Assembly (NCBI GenBank): GCA_018268075.1
Contig: JAFDXH010000063.1
Location: 1-52,394, forward strand
Origin: Bacteroidota bacterium
Lineage (GTDB): Bacteria > Bacteroidota > Bacteroidia > Chitinophagales > Chitinophagaceae
Reading direction: 5' to 3'
DNA: 52,394 bases
Shown: positions 44,192 to 52,373 of the stretch, piece by piece
How the letters are laid out: each line of letters starts with the position of its first letter
How positions within the stretch are numbered: position 1 is the first letter of the stretch
Notes under the pieces: model-generated
What the model was told of the DNA's origin: nothing
The model's input: the letters and a program-made list of their open reading frames with translations, nothing else
The model's database searches: none
Position numbers and translations under genes: made by a program

Positions 44192-45226
44192 ATGACCGCT
44201 TATGAAATAAAAAAGCCAAATTGGAAAATCGCATTAGGAATTCCTGGTATTATTTTTCTAAGTAGTTTCTTCATCTCGCTTACTAAGGTTTTCAAAAACA
44301 ATAGTGAATTAATTTCTAAGGGCATTCTTATAGACATTCTGATCGTTGCACCAATAATTTATTTTTTCGCCATTAGAAAAAGTGATGTACCAAAGACTTC
44401 TGTATCCAGAGTTTTTATTTTAGGTCTTTTAGTCGCTGGCCTAATTTTAAATGCTCAAACTAATCCTATTCTGCATATTATTAAGACCTGGGTTTCACCT
44501 GTTATTGAAGCAGTAGTTATATTTTATTTAGCCAGAAAATTTTATGTTGCTAATAAAAAGACTAAGGCCGTAAATGGCAAGTCGCTAGATTTTTTGGTGC
44601 ATTGCCGGGCATTGATATTTGAGGTAACAGGAAACAGGCATATTTCAAATATCATTTCTTCAGAAGTGTCAGTATTTTATTACGCCTTTCTGAGTAAAAA
44701 AGATAAAGCCATTGATTATAAAATTACATTCACTTCTTATAAGGAAAATGGTGTAATCACTGTATTGTGGCTTGTTTTATCAGTTTTCATAATTGAAACG
44801 GCAAGTGTACACTTATTATTAATATTGTGGAATAAGGTTATTGCATGGATAATTACAGCACTTAGTATCTATACCTGTATCCAACTGTTTGCACATATTA
44901 GAGCAATCAAAGCCAGACCTATAATTATAAATGGGGATGCTTTAGAAATTCATAATGGATTAGCAGGAGATGCTCTAATAAGGCTTGACAATATTGAATA
45001 TTTTGAAATATCAAAGAAGATTCCACAAAAACGAAACTCTATTAAAGTTGCGCTACTTAATGGATTAGAAAATCATAATATAGTGGTGTATTTAAAATCA
45101 CCAATAGAGGTAACAAAGTTTTTTGGATTAAGAAGGTACACTGATACGGTGTTATTTTTTGTAGATAAGCCTAAATATTTTTCAGATGCTTTGTCTTTTC
45201 AAATTGAAAAAAGGATCAGTTTGTAA
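44192..45226 (+). CDS. Membrane protein of unknown function with C-terminal PH-like region
   Basis: 344 residues; I do not recognise a named family. Membrane segments at about 12-30, 42-60, 68-86, 93-112, 190-215 and 218-238. Between the two groups (about 120-185) lies a soluble part with DFLVHCRALIFEVTGNRHISNIISSEVSVFYYAF. The C-terminal 95 residues (ARPIIINGDALEIHNGLAGDALIRLDNIEYFEISKK...VVYLKSPIEVTKFFG) look like one bacterial PH-like beta domain. Such proteins are often auto-annotated in Bacteroidota without proven role. ATG start; single gene. Confidence 0.6.
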   Translation: MTAYEIKKPNWKIALGIPGIIFLSSFFISLTKVFKNNSELISKGILIDILIVAPIIYFFAIRKSDVPKTSVSRVFILGLLVAGLILNAQTNPILHIIKTWVSPVIEAVVIFYLARKFYVANKKTKAVNGKSLDFLVHCRALIFEVTGNRHISNIISSEVSVFYYAFLSKKDKAIDYKITFTSYKENGVITVLWLVLSVFIIETASVHLLLILWNKVIAWIITALSIYTCIQLFAHIRAIKARPIIINGDALEIHNGLAGDALIRLDNIEYFEISKKIPQKRNSIKVALLNGLENHNIVVYLKSPIEVTKFFGLRRYTDTVLFFVDKPKYFSDALSFQIEKRISL

Positions 45227-45234
45227 AGCCGATG

Positions 45235-45266
45235 TTACATTTGTAATAGTCCAATTACCATTGTAA
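45235..45266. promoter_or_regulatory. Two TTACnnnnGTAA palindromes, 20 bp apart
   Basis: TTACATTTGTAA (45235-45246) and TTACCATTGTAA (45255-45266). Starts are exactly 20 bp apart, two turns of the helix. The first contains TACATTTGTA, which fits the TACAnnTGTA operator of the CopY/BlaI/MecI family; the second has one mismatch. Position is odd: the convergent gap between two gene ends. Confidence 0.35.
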
Positions 45267-45350
45267 TAAAACGACTGCATCATCAGCGCTATACCATGTA
45301 AGTATGAGTAATGTACTGAAAAATTTGTTTCCTGTTTTAGCTAAATTGAT

Positions 45351-45839
45351 TCACTTTTTCTTAGGGATACTTAGCGATTTCCAATCTTCACCTTTCTGCA
45401 TTTTTCCAATGTACAATATTTGGCCAAGATGTGCTGCATAATGGCCCAGTTGGCGATTAAAGGCTCCGGGAATCGTTAATGGTTGATTTCGGATTGTGAT
45501 CGTAGCTGATATATTTACTTCATTTATTTTGCTCAGCGCTTCAAAAACACATGCCCATCCTTCATTCCACAATGTTATTATTTGATTTCTACTGAGTATA
45601 GTTGCTTCAAACTCTGCATCTCTTTCGCGCCATTCCTTTTCACCATCAGTGGTTAAAAAATCGGTCCATCTCGAAAGCATATTGCCATGCAGGTGCTTTA
45701 CGATTGTAGCAATACTATTGCTCTCGCTATTGAAGGCAAAGTTTAATTGTTCATCATTTAATTGATCAAAGGTTTTTTCACCTAAGGCCTTATAATCATT
45801 AAACTCTTTTTTTAAACTGTCAATGTAAGACTGTAGCAT
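45351..45839 (-). CDS. DinB-like (DUF1572) protein
   Basis: 162 residues of helical DinB-like fold. The three metal-ligand His are where the family has them: His49 in IVKHLHGNMLSRW, and His132 and His136 in LGHYAAHLGQILY. SRWTDFLTTDGEKEW and the end DWKSLSIPKKK are typical of the DUF1572 branch. The family is metal-binding and related to thiol-dependent transferases, but this branch has no assigned reaction. Cytoplasmic. A -7-like element lies 16 bp upstream (45856-45863), so it is its own unit. Confidence 0.82.
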   Translation of the reverse strand: MLQSYIDSLKKEFNDYKALGEKTFDQLNDEQLNFAFNSESNSIATIVKHLHGNMLSRWTDFLTTDGEKEWRERDAEFEATILSRNQIITLWNEGWACVFEALSKINEVNISATITIRNQPLTIPGAFNRQLGHYAAHLGQILYIGKMQKGEDWKSLSIPKKK

Positions 45840-45855
45840 AAATTAAATTGGTTTT

Positions 45856-45863
45856 CAAAAGTA
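45856..45863 (-). promoter_or_regulatory. Candidate -7 element (TACTTTTG) for the DinB-like gene
   Basis: Exact TAnnTTTG match on the minus strand, 16 bp before the ATG at 45839. Confidence 0.45.
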
Positions 45864-46003
45864 AAGTGAATTTTAGAAATTATATCATCTTTAGGTACCA
45901 AATTGTATCATGGGCAATGTGGAAATATTATCGCCTTTGTACATTACACGGCATTCTTAAGTTCCACTCTAAAAAATTAATCTTAATCAATGTCAGGCCA
46001 TCT

Positions 46004-46777
46004 TTAATGAGGCCACAGAATATTTACTTCACCCAGATCATGCAATCGGGAATCTATATTGAAAACTGATTTAACATTTTCAGGCGACAGAACCATGGAT
46101 GGTGTGCCGGATTGGAATACTCTTCCTTTATCAATTAAAATTATTTCATCGGCAAAATTTAGTGCAAGGTTCAGATCATGTAAAATGGCAATGATTATAG
46201 TTTGTGGATCGCACATGCTTTTCACCTGCTTTAAAAAATCAAATTGGTGACGTATATCCAAGGCTGATATGGGTTCATCTAATAAAAGGATTCTACTTTT
46301 ATGAGAGGTGCTCGGATAAATTTGAGCCAGTACACGGGCAAATTGCACGCGCTGTTTTTCGCCTCCTGAAAGTGTAAGAAAGTTCCTGTTTTTAAATGCT
46401 TGAAGCTCCTGAGAAATAATGATCTCTTCGCAAATGCGATGATCCTCTTTTGACGGATTATTTTTAAAATGAGGGTATCGGCCCATCATTATTATTTCAT
46501 ACACACTCATAGCAAAACTAATATCTACCTGCTGCGATAGAACAGCTCTGTATTTTGCATAATCTTCTGGATGGCCATAATTTACAGTTGCTTCATTGTA
46601 TTTTATAAACCCCTCTGAAGGCCTAAGCTGCAGGCTGATCAATTTGAGTAAAGTAGATTTGCCTGCACCATTAGGGCCGCAGATCATGTAGCATTTACCC
46701 GGTAAAAATTTATAATTGACATCTTTGATCAACCATTTATTTCTAACTGCAAATCCGGCTTTATTTAACTCAATCAT
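46004..46777 (-). CDS. hmuV: Hemin ABC transporter ATP-binding protein (HmuV-type)
   Basis: ATPase of the inner-membrane haem importer. From the ATG at 46777 it has 257 residues: Walker A GPNGAGKST (34-42), Q-loop near LSQQVDISF, signature LSGGEKQ (136-142), Walker B ILLLDEP (163-169) and the H-loop in LHDLNLAL. A longer reading from 46804 adds nine residues inside the permease gene. The ATG at 46777 overlaps the permease end by 8 bp and has an AGAGGAGGTG purine block five bases upstream, which decides the start and suggests translational coupling. Last gene of the hemin unit. Confidence 0.93.
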   Translation of the reverse strand: MIELNKAGFAVRNKWLIKDVNYKFLPGKCYMICGPNGAGKSTLLKLISLQLRPSEGFIKYNEATVNYGHPEDYAKYRAVLSQQVDISFAMSVYEIIMMGRYPHFKNNPSKEDHRICEEIIISQELQAFKNRNFLTLSGGEKQRVQFARVLAQIYPSTSHKSRILLLDEPISALDIRHQFDFLKQVKSMCDPQTIIIAILHDLNLALNFADEIILIDKGRVFQSGTPSMVLSPENVKSVFNIDSRLHDLGEVNILWPH

Positions 46778-47822
46778 CGCCACCTCCTCTTTGCTGAAGT
46801 ACATTATATTTTTTCAGTAGGAAAACAAACACCGGGGCACCCACAATGGAAGTAATGATACCAATAGGAATCTCTGCAGGAGCCAAAAATAACCTCGCAC
46901 CCATATCTGCCAGTGTAAGCAATAAAGCTCCCATAAATATGGAAGCAGGAATCAGGCGCTTATTATCACTGCCAATCAAAAGCCGGAGAATATGTGGCAC
47001 TATCAGTCCGAGAAAACTAATGACACCAACAAATGCAGTGGCTACAGATACCATTATTGTAGTTGTGATCAATATTCGTTTCTTTAATTTTTCGGCATCT
47101 ATACCCAAGTGTAATGCTTCTTCTTCGCCAAGTATCAAGGCATTTAACTGTCGTGCATATCTAAAAGAAATAATAAAGATAATGGTAGCAACAAGGCCGG
47201 TAATCCCAACCTGGAGCCAGCTCGCACCTGCAAAACTTCCCAAATTCCAAAAGGTGATACTTCGCGCCTGCGGGTCACGGGCAATATAACTCATAAACCC
47301 TGTGCCACTTAACCCTATTGCATTTACTGCTATACCTACCAAAAGGAGTGATGTAATTGAAATATTCTTTCTTGACTTTGCAATGTTGTACACAAAAAAT
47401 GTAGCAACCATACCGCCAATCAGCGCAACTACCGGCACTAAGAATGGCCCCATAAAACTCTTCATAGCCACATTCATTTTATCTGCCAGCACAAATACGA
47501 CCGATGCGCCAAAAGCAGCGCCGGCACTTGTTCCTATCAATCCGGGTTCAACAATAGGATTGCGAAAAAGGCCTTGTAATAATACCCCCGACAATGCAAG
47601 GATACCTCCTGTGATGGCACATAATAGTACCCGAGGCAATCTTAATTCTATAAAAACACCCTGATAAATATTAGCCGGAGGTTTACCATGCACCCAGCCT
47701 ACAATAGCAGATTTCATATCGGATAAAGATATGGGCACGGCACCCCAGGCGGTGGCCAATAGTAAAACAATTACTACCACAATAATCAGTGTAACAAGAA
47801 ATAAATTATTTTTCAGATACAT
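46770..47822 (-). CDS. hmuU: Hemin/iron ABC transporter permease (FecCD family, HmuU-type)
   Basis: 350-residue inner-membrane permease with about 9-10 helices: LRLPRVLLCAITGGILALSGVLLQGLFRNPIVEPGLIGTSAGAAFGA (about 53-100) is the FecCD N-terminal signature, and FVGVISFLGLIVPHILRLLIGSDNKRLIPASIFMGALLLTLADMGARL (about 255-305) holds the coupling loop to the ATPase. Its start overlaps the binding-protein gene by 17 bp and its end overlaps hmuV by 8 bp. The FecCD fold also serves siderophores and B12; hemin is chosen from the binding protein's motif. Confidence 0.93.
   Translation of the reverse strand: MYLKNNLFLVTLIIVVVIVLLLATAWGAVPISLSDMKSAIVGWVHGKPPANIYQGVFIELRLPRVLLCAITGGILALSGVLLQGLFRNPIVEPGLIGTSAGAAFGASVVFVLADKMNVAMKSFMGPFLVPVVALIGGMVATFFVYNIAKSRKNISITSLLLVGIAVNAIGLSGTGFMSYIARDPQARSITFWNLGSFAGASWLQVGITGLVATIIFIISFRYARQLNALILGEEEALHLGIDAEKLKKRILITTTIMVSVATAFVGVISFLGLIVPHILRLLIGSDNKRLIPASIFMGALLLTLADMGARLFLAPAEIPIGIITSIVGAPVFVFLLKKYNVLQQRGGGDD
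46781..46790 (-). promoter_or_regulatory. Strong Shine-Dalgarno sequence of hmuV (AGAGGAGGTG)
   Basis: Nearly full complement of the 16S 3' end, spaced normally from the ATG at 46777, inside the last codons of the permease gene (Arg-Gly-Gly). Strong sites are unusual in Bacteroidota. It selects 46777 over 46804 as the start. Confidence 0.7.
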
Positions 47823-48705
47823 TTTCAGGAGAATAAAAAAGCTGCATCAATTTAAAAATATTTTGTCCTGTTCTTGGGCCAAAATAAACAAGGTCGTGTT
47901 CTTCATACCGGTAGATACGGTTATTTTTTGCAGCATTAGTCAAAGCTACACCAGGTAATTCTTTGAATTTTTCGGCGCTCCCCATTCTATCGAAACCAAA
48001 ATCAGTAGCAATAATAATATCCGGATTGGCAATAGCAAGAGCCTCGGCACTCAATTGTCTGGCCCCTTTGCCATCGTATGTTGCTACTTTGCCACCTGCA
48101 TATTTGATCATTTTATCGGCAATACCGCCGCGGCCAGTCATTACAAAGTAGGCATTAGTAGCTCTACCAAACTGGATAACCATTACTGTGGGCGTGTCTT
48201 TAATGTTAAAGGTTTTCAATTTTGAAGGTATCAAAGCCATATCCTCATTAAGTTTATTAACGATTGAGTCAGCTTTCTGAGGGACTTTAAAATATTCACC
48301 CAAAGATTTTAATAATAATTCTGCACTATCAATGGTGCTACCTCCCTTATATCCTTTTATATTTAGACCTGCCTTTTCTAATTGGGGCAATACATTGGCC
48401 GGCCCTATATTATAATCATGAAGTACCAGAGTAGGATTCATAGATATGATACCTTCTGCGCTCAGCATGCGATGGTAACCCACTGTAGGTAATAGTTTTA
48501 CACTATCTGGAAATGTGCTGGACAGATCTACCGCTACAATATCTTTTCCTTTGCCCAATGCAAAAATCATTTCGTTTAGCTGTTTGGAAACACACACGAT
48601 TCGCACACCATTTTTATCGCCTTTATCATTGTTGCCAAAGCGCCCGCATGAAGCCATAGTAAACAGCCATGTACAAACGAATAATATTTTAATGTTAGTT
48701 TTCAT
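47806..48705 (-). CDS. hmuT: Hemin ABC transporter substrate-binding lipoprotein (HmuT-type)
   Basis: 299 residues. A lipoprotein signal with lipobox MASC (Cys20) places it in the periplasm, membrane-anchored. Class III (BtuF-like) two-lobe fold: RIVCVSKQLNEMIFALGKGKDIVAVD (about 35-60), VGYHRMLSAEGIISMNPTLVLHD (about 74-96), ARQLSAEALAIANPDIIIATDFG and DLVYFGPRTGQNI. The GYHRMLSAEG stretch matches the haem-binding subfamily, in which a Tyr/Arg pair contacts haem. It is 53 bp after the TonB receptor gene and overlaps the permease gene by 17 bp. Confidence 0.9.
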   Translation of the reverse strand: MKTNIKILFVCTWLFTMASCGRFGNNDKGDKNGVRIVCVSKQLNEMIFALGKGKDIVAVDLSSTFPDSVKLLPTVGYHRMLSAEGIISMNPTLVLHDYNIGPANVLPQLEKAGLNIKGYKGGSTIDSAELLLKSLGEYFKVPQKADSIVNKLNEDMALIPSKLKTFNIKDTPTVMVIQFGRATNAYFVMTGRGGIADKMIKYAGGKVATYDGKGARQLSAEALAIANPDIIIATDFGFDRMGSAEKFKELPGVALTNAAKNNRIYRYEEHDLVYFGPRTGQNIFKLMQLFYSPENVSEK

Positions 48706-48719
48706 ATTTAAATATAAAT

Positions 48720-48753
48720 AAAAGGCAAACTCCTCCAGAGGAGTCTGCCTTTT
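48720..48753 (-). terminator. Hairpin between TonB receptor and hmuT
   Basis: AAAAGGCA with TGCCTTTT and, inside, ACTCCTC with GAGGAGT, one mismatch between the two stems; on the minus strand it ends in a T-rich stretch (TTTTATTT). It sits in the 53-bp gap, so it can act as a partial terminator that keeps the receptor mRNA in excess over hmuTUV. Confidence 0.75.
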
Positions 48754-48758
48754 GAGAT

Positions 48759-51176
48759 TTAAAAATTATATTTCAGATTTATGCCTCCATAATAGTTTGC
48801 AAACTTAGGCCCTGCAATATATGCATCCGGAATTTGGTTTACAAAAACCATGATAGGGTATTTGGTGTTGGTGATATTATTAATACCGGCATATATATCC
48901 ACATCAAAATGGGCTGAAAGGCTACGTTGAAAGCCGAGCTTAGCATTCAGAAGACTATAAGCATCTGCATTATTAATTCCATCAGAGGTTATAGGCATGC
49001 CATCTTTATAAAACCAACTTATATTGCCATACAGGCCTGGGCGCGTATTAAAGTCAACACCAATGTTTGCAATTATTTTTGCAACACCAGCAACCGCCTT
49101 ATCACTGTAGTCAATTAAAGAGTCTTTGGTATTATTTACTACAGTATGAAATTGAAAATCTTTGTATTTAAAATCAGAATAGGTCATATTCGCAAAAGGG
49201 CTTATTGTTTTAAAGAATCCATTGTCTGATTGGTAAACGGTATATTTTAGTAATGCTTCTATGCCTTTGTCGTCTTGTTTTCCTCCATTTACCATATAGG
49301 TATAAAGTGTAGTAGTACTGTTATAGGGTACAGCTATGGTGGTAAATTTATGAGAGAAAACTGCATCAAATGCGGCTACCTGATAAAATAATTTTCCATT
49401 GAGCAATGCGCCCTTTGTACCTATTTCAAATTGATTGCCTATTTCAGGTTGAAGAGAACCATTTACCCTGCTGGTAACGGGTGGCACACTTGAAGGAGTT
49501 ACTACATAAAAATAGCTGCTTACAGGAGCTTTGTACCCCTTGCTATAGGATGCGTAGAGAGAAAATTGTTTACTAAATACTTTATTAATAGCAATATGTG
49601 GTGATACTAAATTTTTGTAAGAAGTATCATAATGGCTTGGTCTGACTAAGGTTGAAGGATTAAAACGATCATCTAGTTTTATAAGCATATTACTCATACC
49701 AACACCTGCTGTTATAGAAAAATCTTGGGGTAAGGCCAACGTCCATTCTGTAAAAATTGAGGTGGTTCCGGTACCTGTTACATTATTAGATGTATTAGCA
49801 TTAATTATGAAGTAAGGGCGCCCCAATTGCCAAGGGTTTGTGCCAGAGGTTTGTGTATCAAATGGGCTTTGCTTAGTGTTGTAGCCTAATGATTGTGCAT
49901 TTTGATACTGAGTTTCTACTCCGGTTAGGCCGCTAAGGCTTATTTCTTTAGAAAGGTCAAATTGGGTTGAAATTGTAGAACGCAATCCATAATTAACAGC
50001 ACTTCTATCTGACCATCCACCAGCAGATGATGCATCATTTGTTAATCCTGTTCCAAAAACAGTAGTGGTATTAGCGATATGCTCATTAAATTTATAGGTA
50101 TGACTCACCCCAGCACGAAAGCTAACTAATTTACTATGGGCATCATTTTTTAAATAATTAGGATTGCCGGAGTAATCATTATTGTTATACTGATCAATTG
50201 TCAATTCGCCATAACGTTGATCATAACTGTTACTGTACCCAAAATAAGTAGAAATATTTTGCTTGTTATTGGGTTGAAACTCACCCATTACATTCACAAA
50301 ATCTTTTGTAGAAGCATTATGATTGCTATATCCATCAGTTTTTTGATGTCCATAATTCACCAGCAAGGACGATCGCTCTCCCCCCATACTAAAGCGTGTA
50401 GTATAACGCTGCAATCCATAGCTGCCAATTAATACATCTTGGCCAATTGAAGTTTTTCCCTTTTCGGGAGTGGTAGTTTTTAAATTGACAACACCCGCTA
50501 TTGCAAGGCCATAGAGCGTTCCAGAGGGCCCTTTTACTACTTCTACATTTCCTACAGACCCAAAATCAATATCATCTAATGTAGTAATCCCTTCCGCATC
50601 TGTAATAGGAATTCCATTTAAATATACTTTATATCCTTGGCCATCAAAATTACTACTGACACCTCTCGTACCACGAGATCCATTTCCATAACCGCGAATA
50701 TTAAATTGTTGGCCAGAAGAAACGGCGCGCCTGTTCATTATTACACCGGGTACATTTCCATTGATTGCATCATCAAGAAAAAGTCCGGTACTCCTTTTTA
50801 ATTCAACAGGCGAAAGTTTGGTAATAGACGTTGGTTGATATAGTAAAGATTTATTTTCATTAGATGTCGCAGTAATCTCTACATTATTCAGCATATTTTC
50901 TAACGGCTGCAACTCTATACCTGAACCTCCATCACACGCAATGATTACATTTTTACTTTGGTATCCAATATGAGAAACAGTGATCTCTTTTACTTTACTG
51001 CAATCAATCATAAAATAGCCTTCATTGTCGGTTGTAGTTCCGCCCTTAGCAGAAAATTTTACAGTAGCATTATCTATGGCTTTAGAAGATTGTAAATCCG
51101 TGACCCTGTACTTTTTCATTTGTGCAGATAACTGCATGCTGCATAAAATAGCAGCGAGTATGAATATTATTTTCAT
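48759..51176 (-). CDS. TonB-dependent outer-membrane receptor, probably hemin or siderophore
   Basis: 805 residues. Signal peptide (MKIIFILAAILCSMQLSAQ), a short carboxypeptidase-regulatory-like domain (about 22-90: YRVTDLQSSKAIDNATVKFSAKGGTTTDNEGYF), a plug (about 110-235: LYQPTSITKLSPVELKRSTGLFLDDAINGNVPGVIMNRR, FNIRGYGNGSRGTRG, EVVKGPSGTLYGLAIAGVVNLKT) and a 22-strand barrel ending in the typical aromatic terminus NLKYNF. No SusD gene accompanies it, so it is of the iron/cofactor class and not SusC. Its place directly before hmuTUV argues for haem. The ligand is inferred. Confidence 0.92.
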   Translation of the reverse strand: MKIIFILAAILCSMQLSAQMKKYRVTDLQSSKAIDNATVKFSAKGGTTTDNEGYFMIDCSKVKEITVSHIGYQSKNVIIACDGGSGIELQPLENMLNNVEITATSNENKSLLYQPTSITKLSPVELKRSTGLFLDDAINGNVPGVIMNRRAVSSGQQFNIRGYGNGSRGTRGVSSNFDGQGYKVYLNGIPITDAEGITTLDDIDFGSVGNVEVVKGPSGTLYGLAIAGVVNLKTTTPEKGKTSIGQDVLIGSYGLQRYTTRFSMGGERSSLLVNYGHQKTDGYSNHNASTKDFVNVMGEFQPNNKQNISTYFGYSNSYDQRYGELTIDQYNNNDYSGNPNYLKNDAHSKLVSFRAGVSHTYKFNEHIANTTTVFGTGLTNDASSAGGWSDRSAVNYGLRSTISTQFDLSKEISLSGLTGVETQYQNAQSLGYNTKQSPFDTQTSGTNPWQLGRPYFIINANTSNNVTGTGTTSIFTEWTLALPQDFSITAGVGMSNMLIKLDDRFNPSTLVRPSHYDTSYKNLVSPHIAINKVFSKQFSLYASYSKGYKAPVSSYFYVVTPSSVPPVTSRVNGSLQPEIGNQFEIGTKGALLNGKLFYQVAAFDAVFSHKFTTIAVPYNSTTTLYTYMVNGGKQDDKGIEALLKYTVYQSDNGFFKTISPFANMTYSDFKYKDFQFHTVVNNTKDSLIDYSDKAVAGVAKIIANIGVDFNTRPGLYGNISWFYKDGMPITSDGINNADAYSLLNAKLGFQRSLSAHFDVDIYAGINNITNTKYPIMVFVNQIPDAYIAGPKFANYYGGINLKYNF

Positions 51177-51220
51177 TGTAAATTTTATAAAATGTTTAAA
51201 TAGAATTAGATATACCTATG

Positions 51221-51246
51221 GTACAAGCGGGTTAGCGCCATTGTAC
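51221..51246. promoter_or_regulatory. Inverted repeat GTACAA / TTGTAC upstream of the TonB receptor
   Basis: Six-base arms 14 bp apart, 45-70 bp before the receptor ATG, in the 97-bp gap after the small exported protein gene. It could be an operator for an iron- or haem-responsive regulator; no clear Fur box is seen. Confidence 0.3.
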
Positions 51247-51273
51247 ACAAAGTAGCTCTTAATAAGATGTGAA

Positions 51274-51810
51274 TTAACCCAAGTGTAGCCAAGGTGGGGG
51301 CGAGGGTACATTCTTGTGTTCATTAGATACAATACACAAACACTTTTGTGGGCGATACTTAATTAAGTGTTTAAAATATGCGGCTGAATAATCAAAAACA
51401 TTAAAAGTATAATTATCTAACTGCCATTTTAATTGAATTAGGTGTGTACTTGTCTTTTCTTTTTGCAACTTATAGAAAGAATTACCCATTAGGCTTAAAA
51501 GATAATCTTCGCTACCATCGGAAATACAGGAAATGGTAATGACCTCATTCTTATTTTCCATGGAAATAATGTCATACATCTTTCCCTTGTATTTAAATTC
51601 AGATTCTTCCATTTCAATTTCTGGGTTATTGCGCAGCTCGTGTGCTGAAAATTTGAAAACAAATATATGATCATCATTGATGCCGCCTTTAGCTATGATT
51701 GCTCTCTGAGATTTCTTAATTTGATGCATGCTAATATAAAATGCAAGGTAAAATCCGCTGCTACAAAGCAATACAATAAAAAAAAGAAATAGGGCAGTCA
51801 ATTTTTTCAC
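51274..51810 (-). CDS. Small exported or membrane-anchored protein of unknown function
   Basis: 178 residues. An N-terminal hydrophobic stretch (about 3-28: LTALFLFFIVLLCSSGFYLAFYI) is a signal or anchor; the rest is a soluble beta-rich domain with HDHIF-like text (NDDHIFVFKFSAHELRNNPEIEMEESEFKYKGKMYDI) and a C-terminal KCLCIVSN...PSPPPWLHLG with two Cys and several Pro. I do not recognise a named family; similar short proteins with a late Pro-Pro motif are seen next to TonB receptors in Bacteroidota. It is 97 bp upstream of the receptor on the same strand, so it is a likely member of the hemin unit. Confidence 0.7.
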   Translation of the reverse strand: MKKLTALFLFFIVLLCSSGFYLAFYISMHQIKKSQRAIIAKGGINDDHIFVFKFSAHELRNNPEIEMEESEFKYKGKMYDIISMENKNEVITISCISDGSEDYLLSLMGNSFYKLQKEKTSTHLIQLKWQLDNYTFNVFDYSAAYFKHLIKYRPQKCLCIVSNEHKNVPSPPPWLHLG

Positions 51811-51911
51811 AGAGCGAAATTAACCAATAATTGAAAAGAAAAATGTATGCTTATAAAAATGATGGTATTAGTAAGGTGGAACTCTCACGTTGCGAGTGCC
51901 TAACCGGGTAT
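51811..51911. other. Short spacer before the repeat array
   Basis: 101 bp between the ATG of the small exported protein gene and the first palindrome. AT-rich, no exact promoter element recognised. Confidence 0.5.
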
Positions 51912-52015
51912 CGTCATTGCGAGCAAAGGGGAATGCATTGTGTAGCGTCAAAATGTTATTTGCCAAGCAATTTCATCGGGTAGTATATGAGATTGCTTCG
52001 TGCCTCGCAATGACG
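51912..52015. repeat. Palindromic unit 1
   Basis: Outer arms CGTCATTGCGAG (51912-51923) and CTCGCAATGACG (52004-52015) are perfect; inner arms (51964-51976 and 51987-52000) have a few changes. Confidence 0.85.
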
Positions 52016-52090
52016 GTGATGGGGGTGGCAATGACGGTGCTAAGTTGGGGCATGATGGCACTTACAGGTTGCGAGCAATCATCAAGGTAT

Positions 52091-52194
52091 CGTCATTGCG
52101 AGCAAAAGGGAAAGCACTGTGCAGTGTAGAAACTTTGTTTGCGAAGCAATCTCATCGGGCAGTGCCTGAGATTACTTCGTGCCTCGCAATAACG
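52091..52194. repeat. Palindromic unit 2
   Basis: Outer arms at 52091-52102 and 52183-52194; the right arm has one change (AATAACG). Inner arms GAAGCAATCTCAT and its partner are nearly complete. Confidence 0.85.
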
Positions 52195-52269
52195 GTGATG
52201 GGGGTGGCAATGACGGTGCTAAGTTGGGGCATGGTGGCACTTGCAGGTTGCGATCAATCATCAAGGTAT

Positions 52270-52373
52270 CGTCATTGCGAGCAAAGGGGAATGCACTGTG
52301 CAGGGTAGAAACGTTATTTGCGAAGCAATCTCATCTGGCAGTATCTGAGTTCGCTTCGTACCTCGCAATGATG
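52270..52373. repeat. Palindromic unit 3
   Basis: Outer arms at 52270-52281 and 52362-52373; the right arm ends in ATGATG instead of ATGACG. The sequence behind it departs from the linker of units 1 and 2, so it may be the last unit. Confidence 0.8.

Noticed and set aside
45304-45440. Small plus-strand frame after the twin palindromes
   Set aside because: Most of it is antisense to the DinB-like gene and it has no ribosome-binding or promoter signal that I can see.
51890-52308. Open frames of 79 and 102 codons with Cys- and Arg-rich text across the repeat array
   Set aside because: They lie wholly on the 179-bp repeats, whose period is not a multiple of three, so the same DNA is read in different frames. 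No family resemblance.
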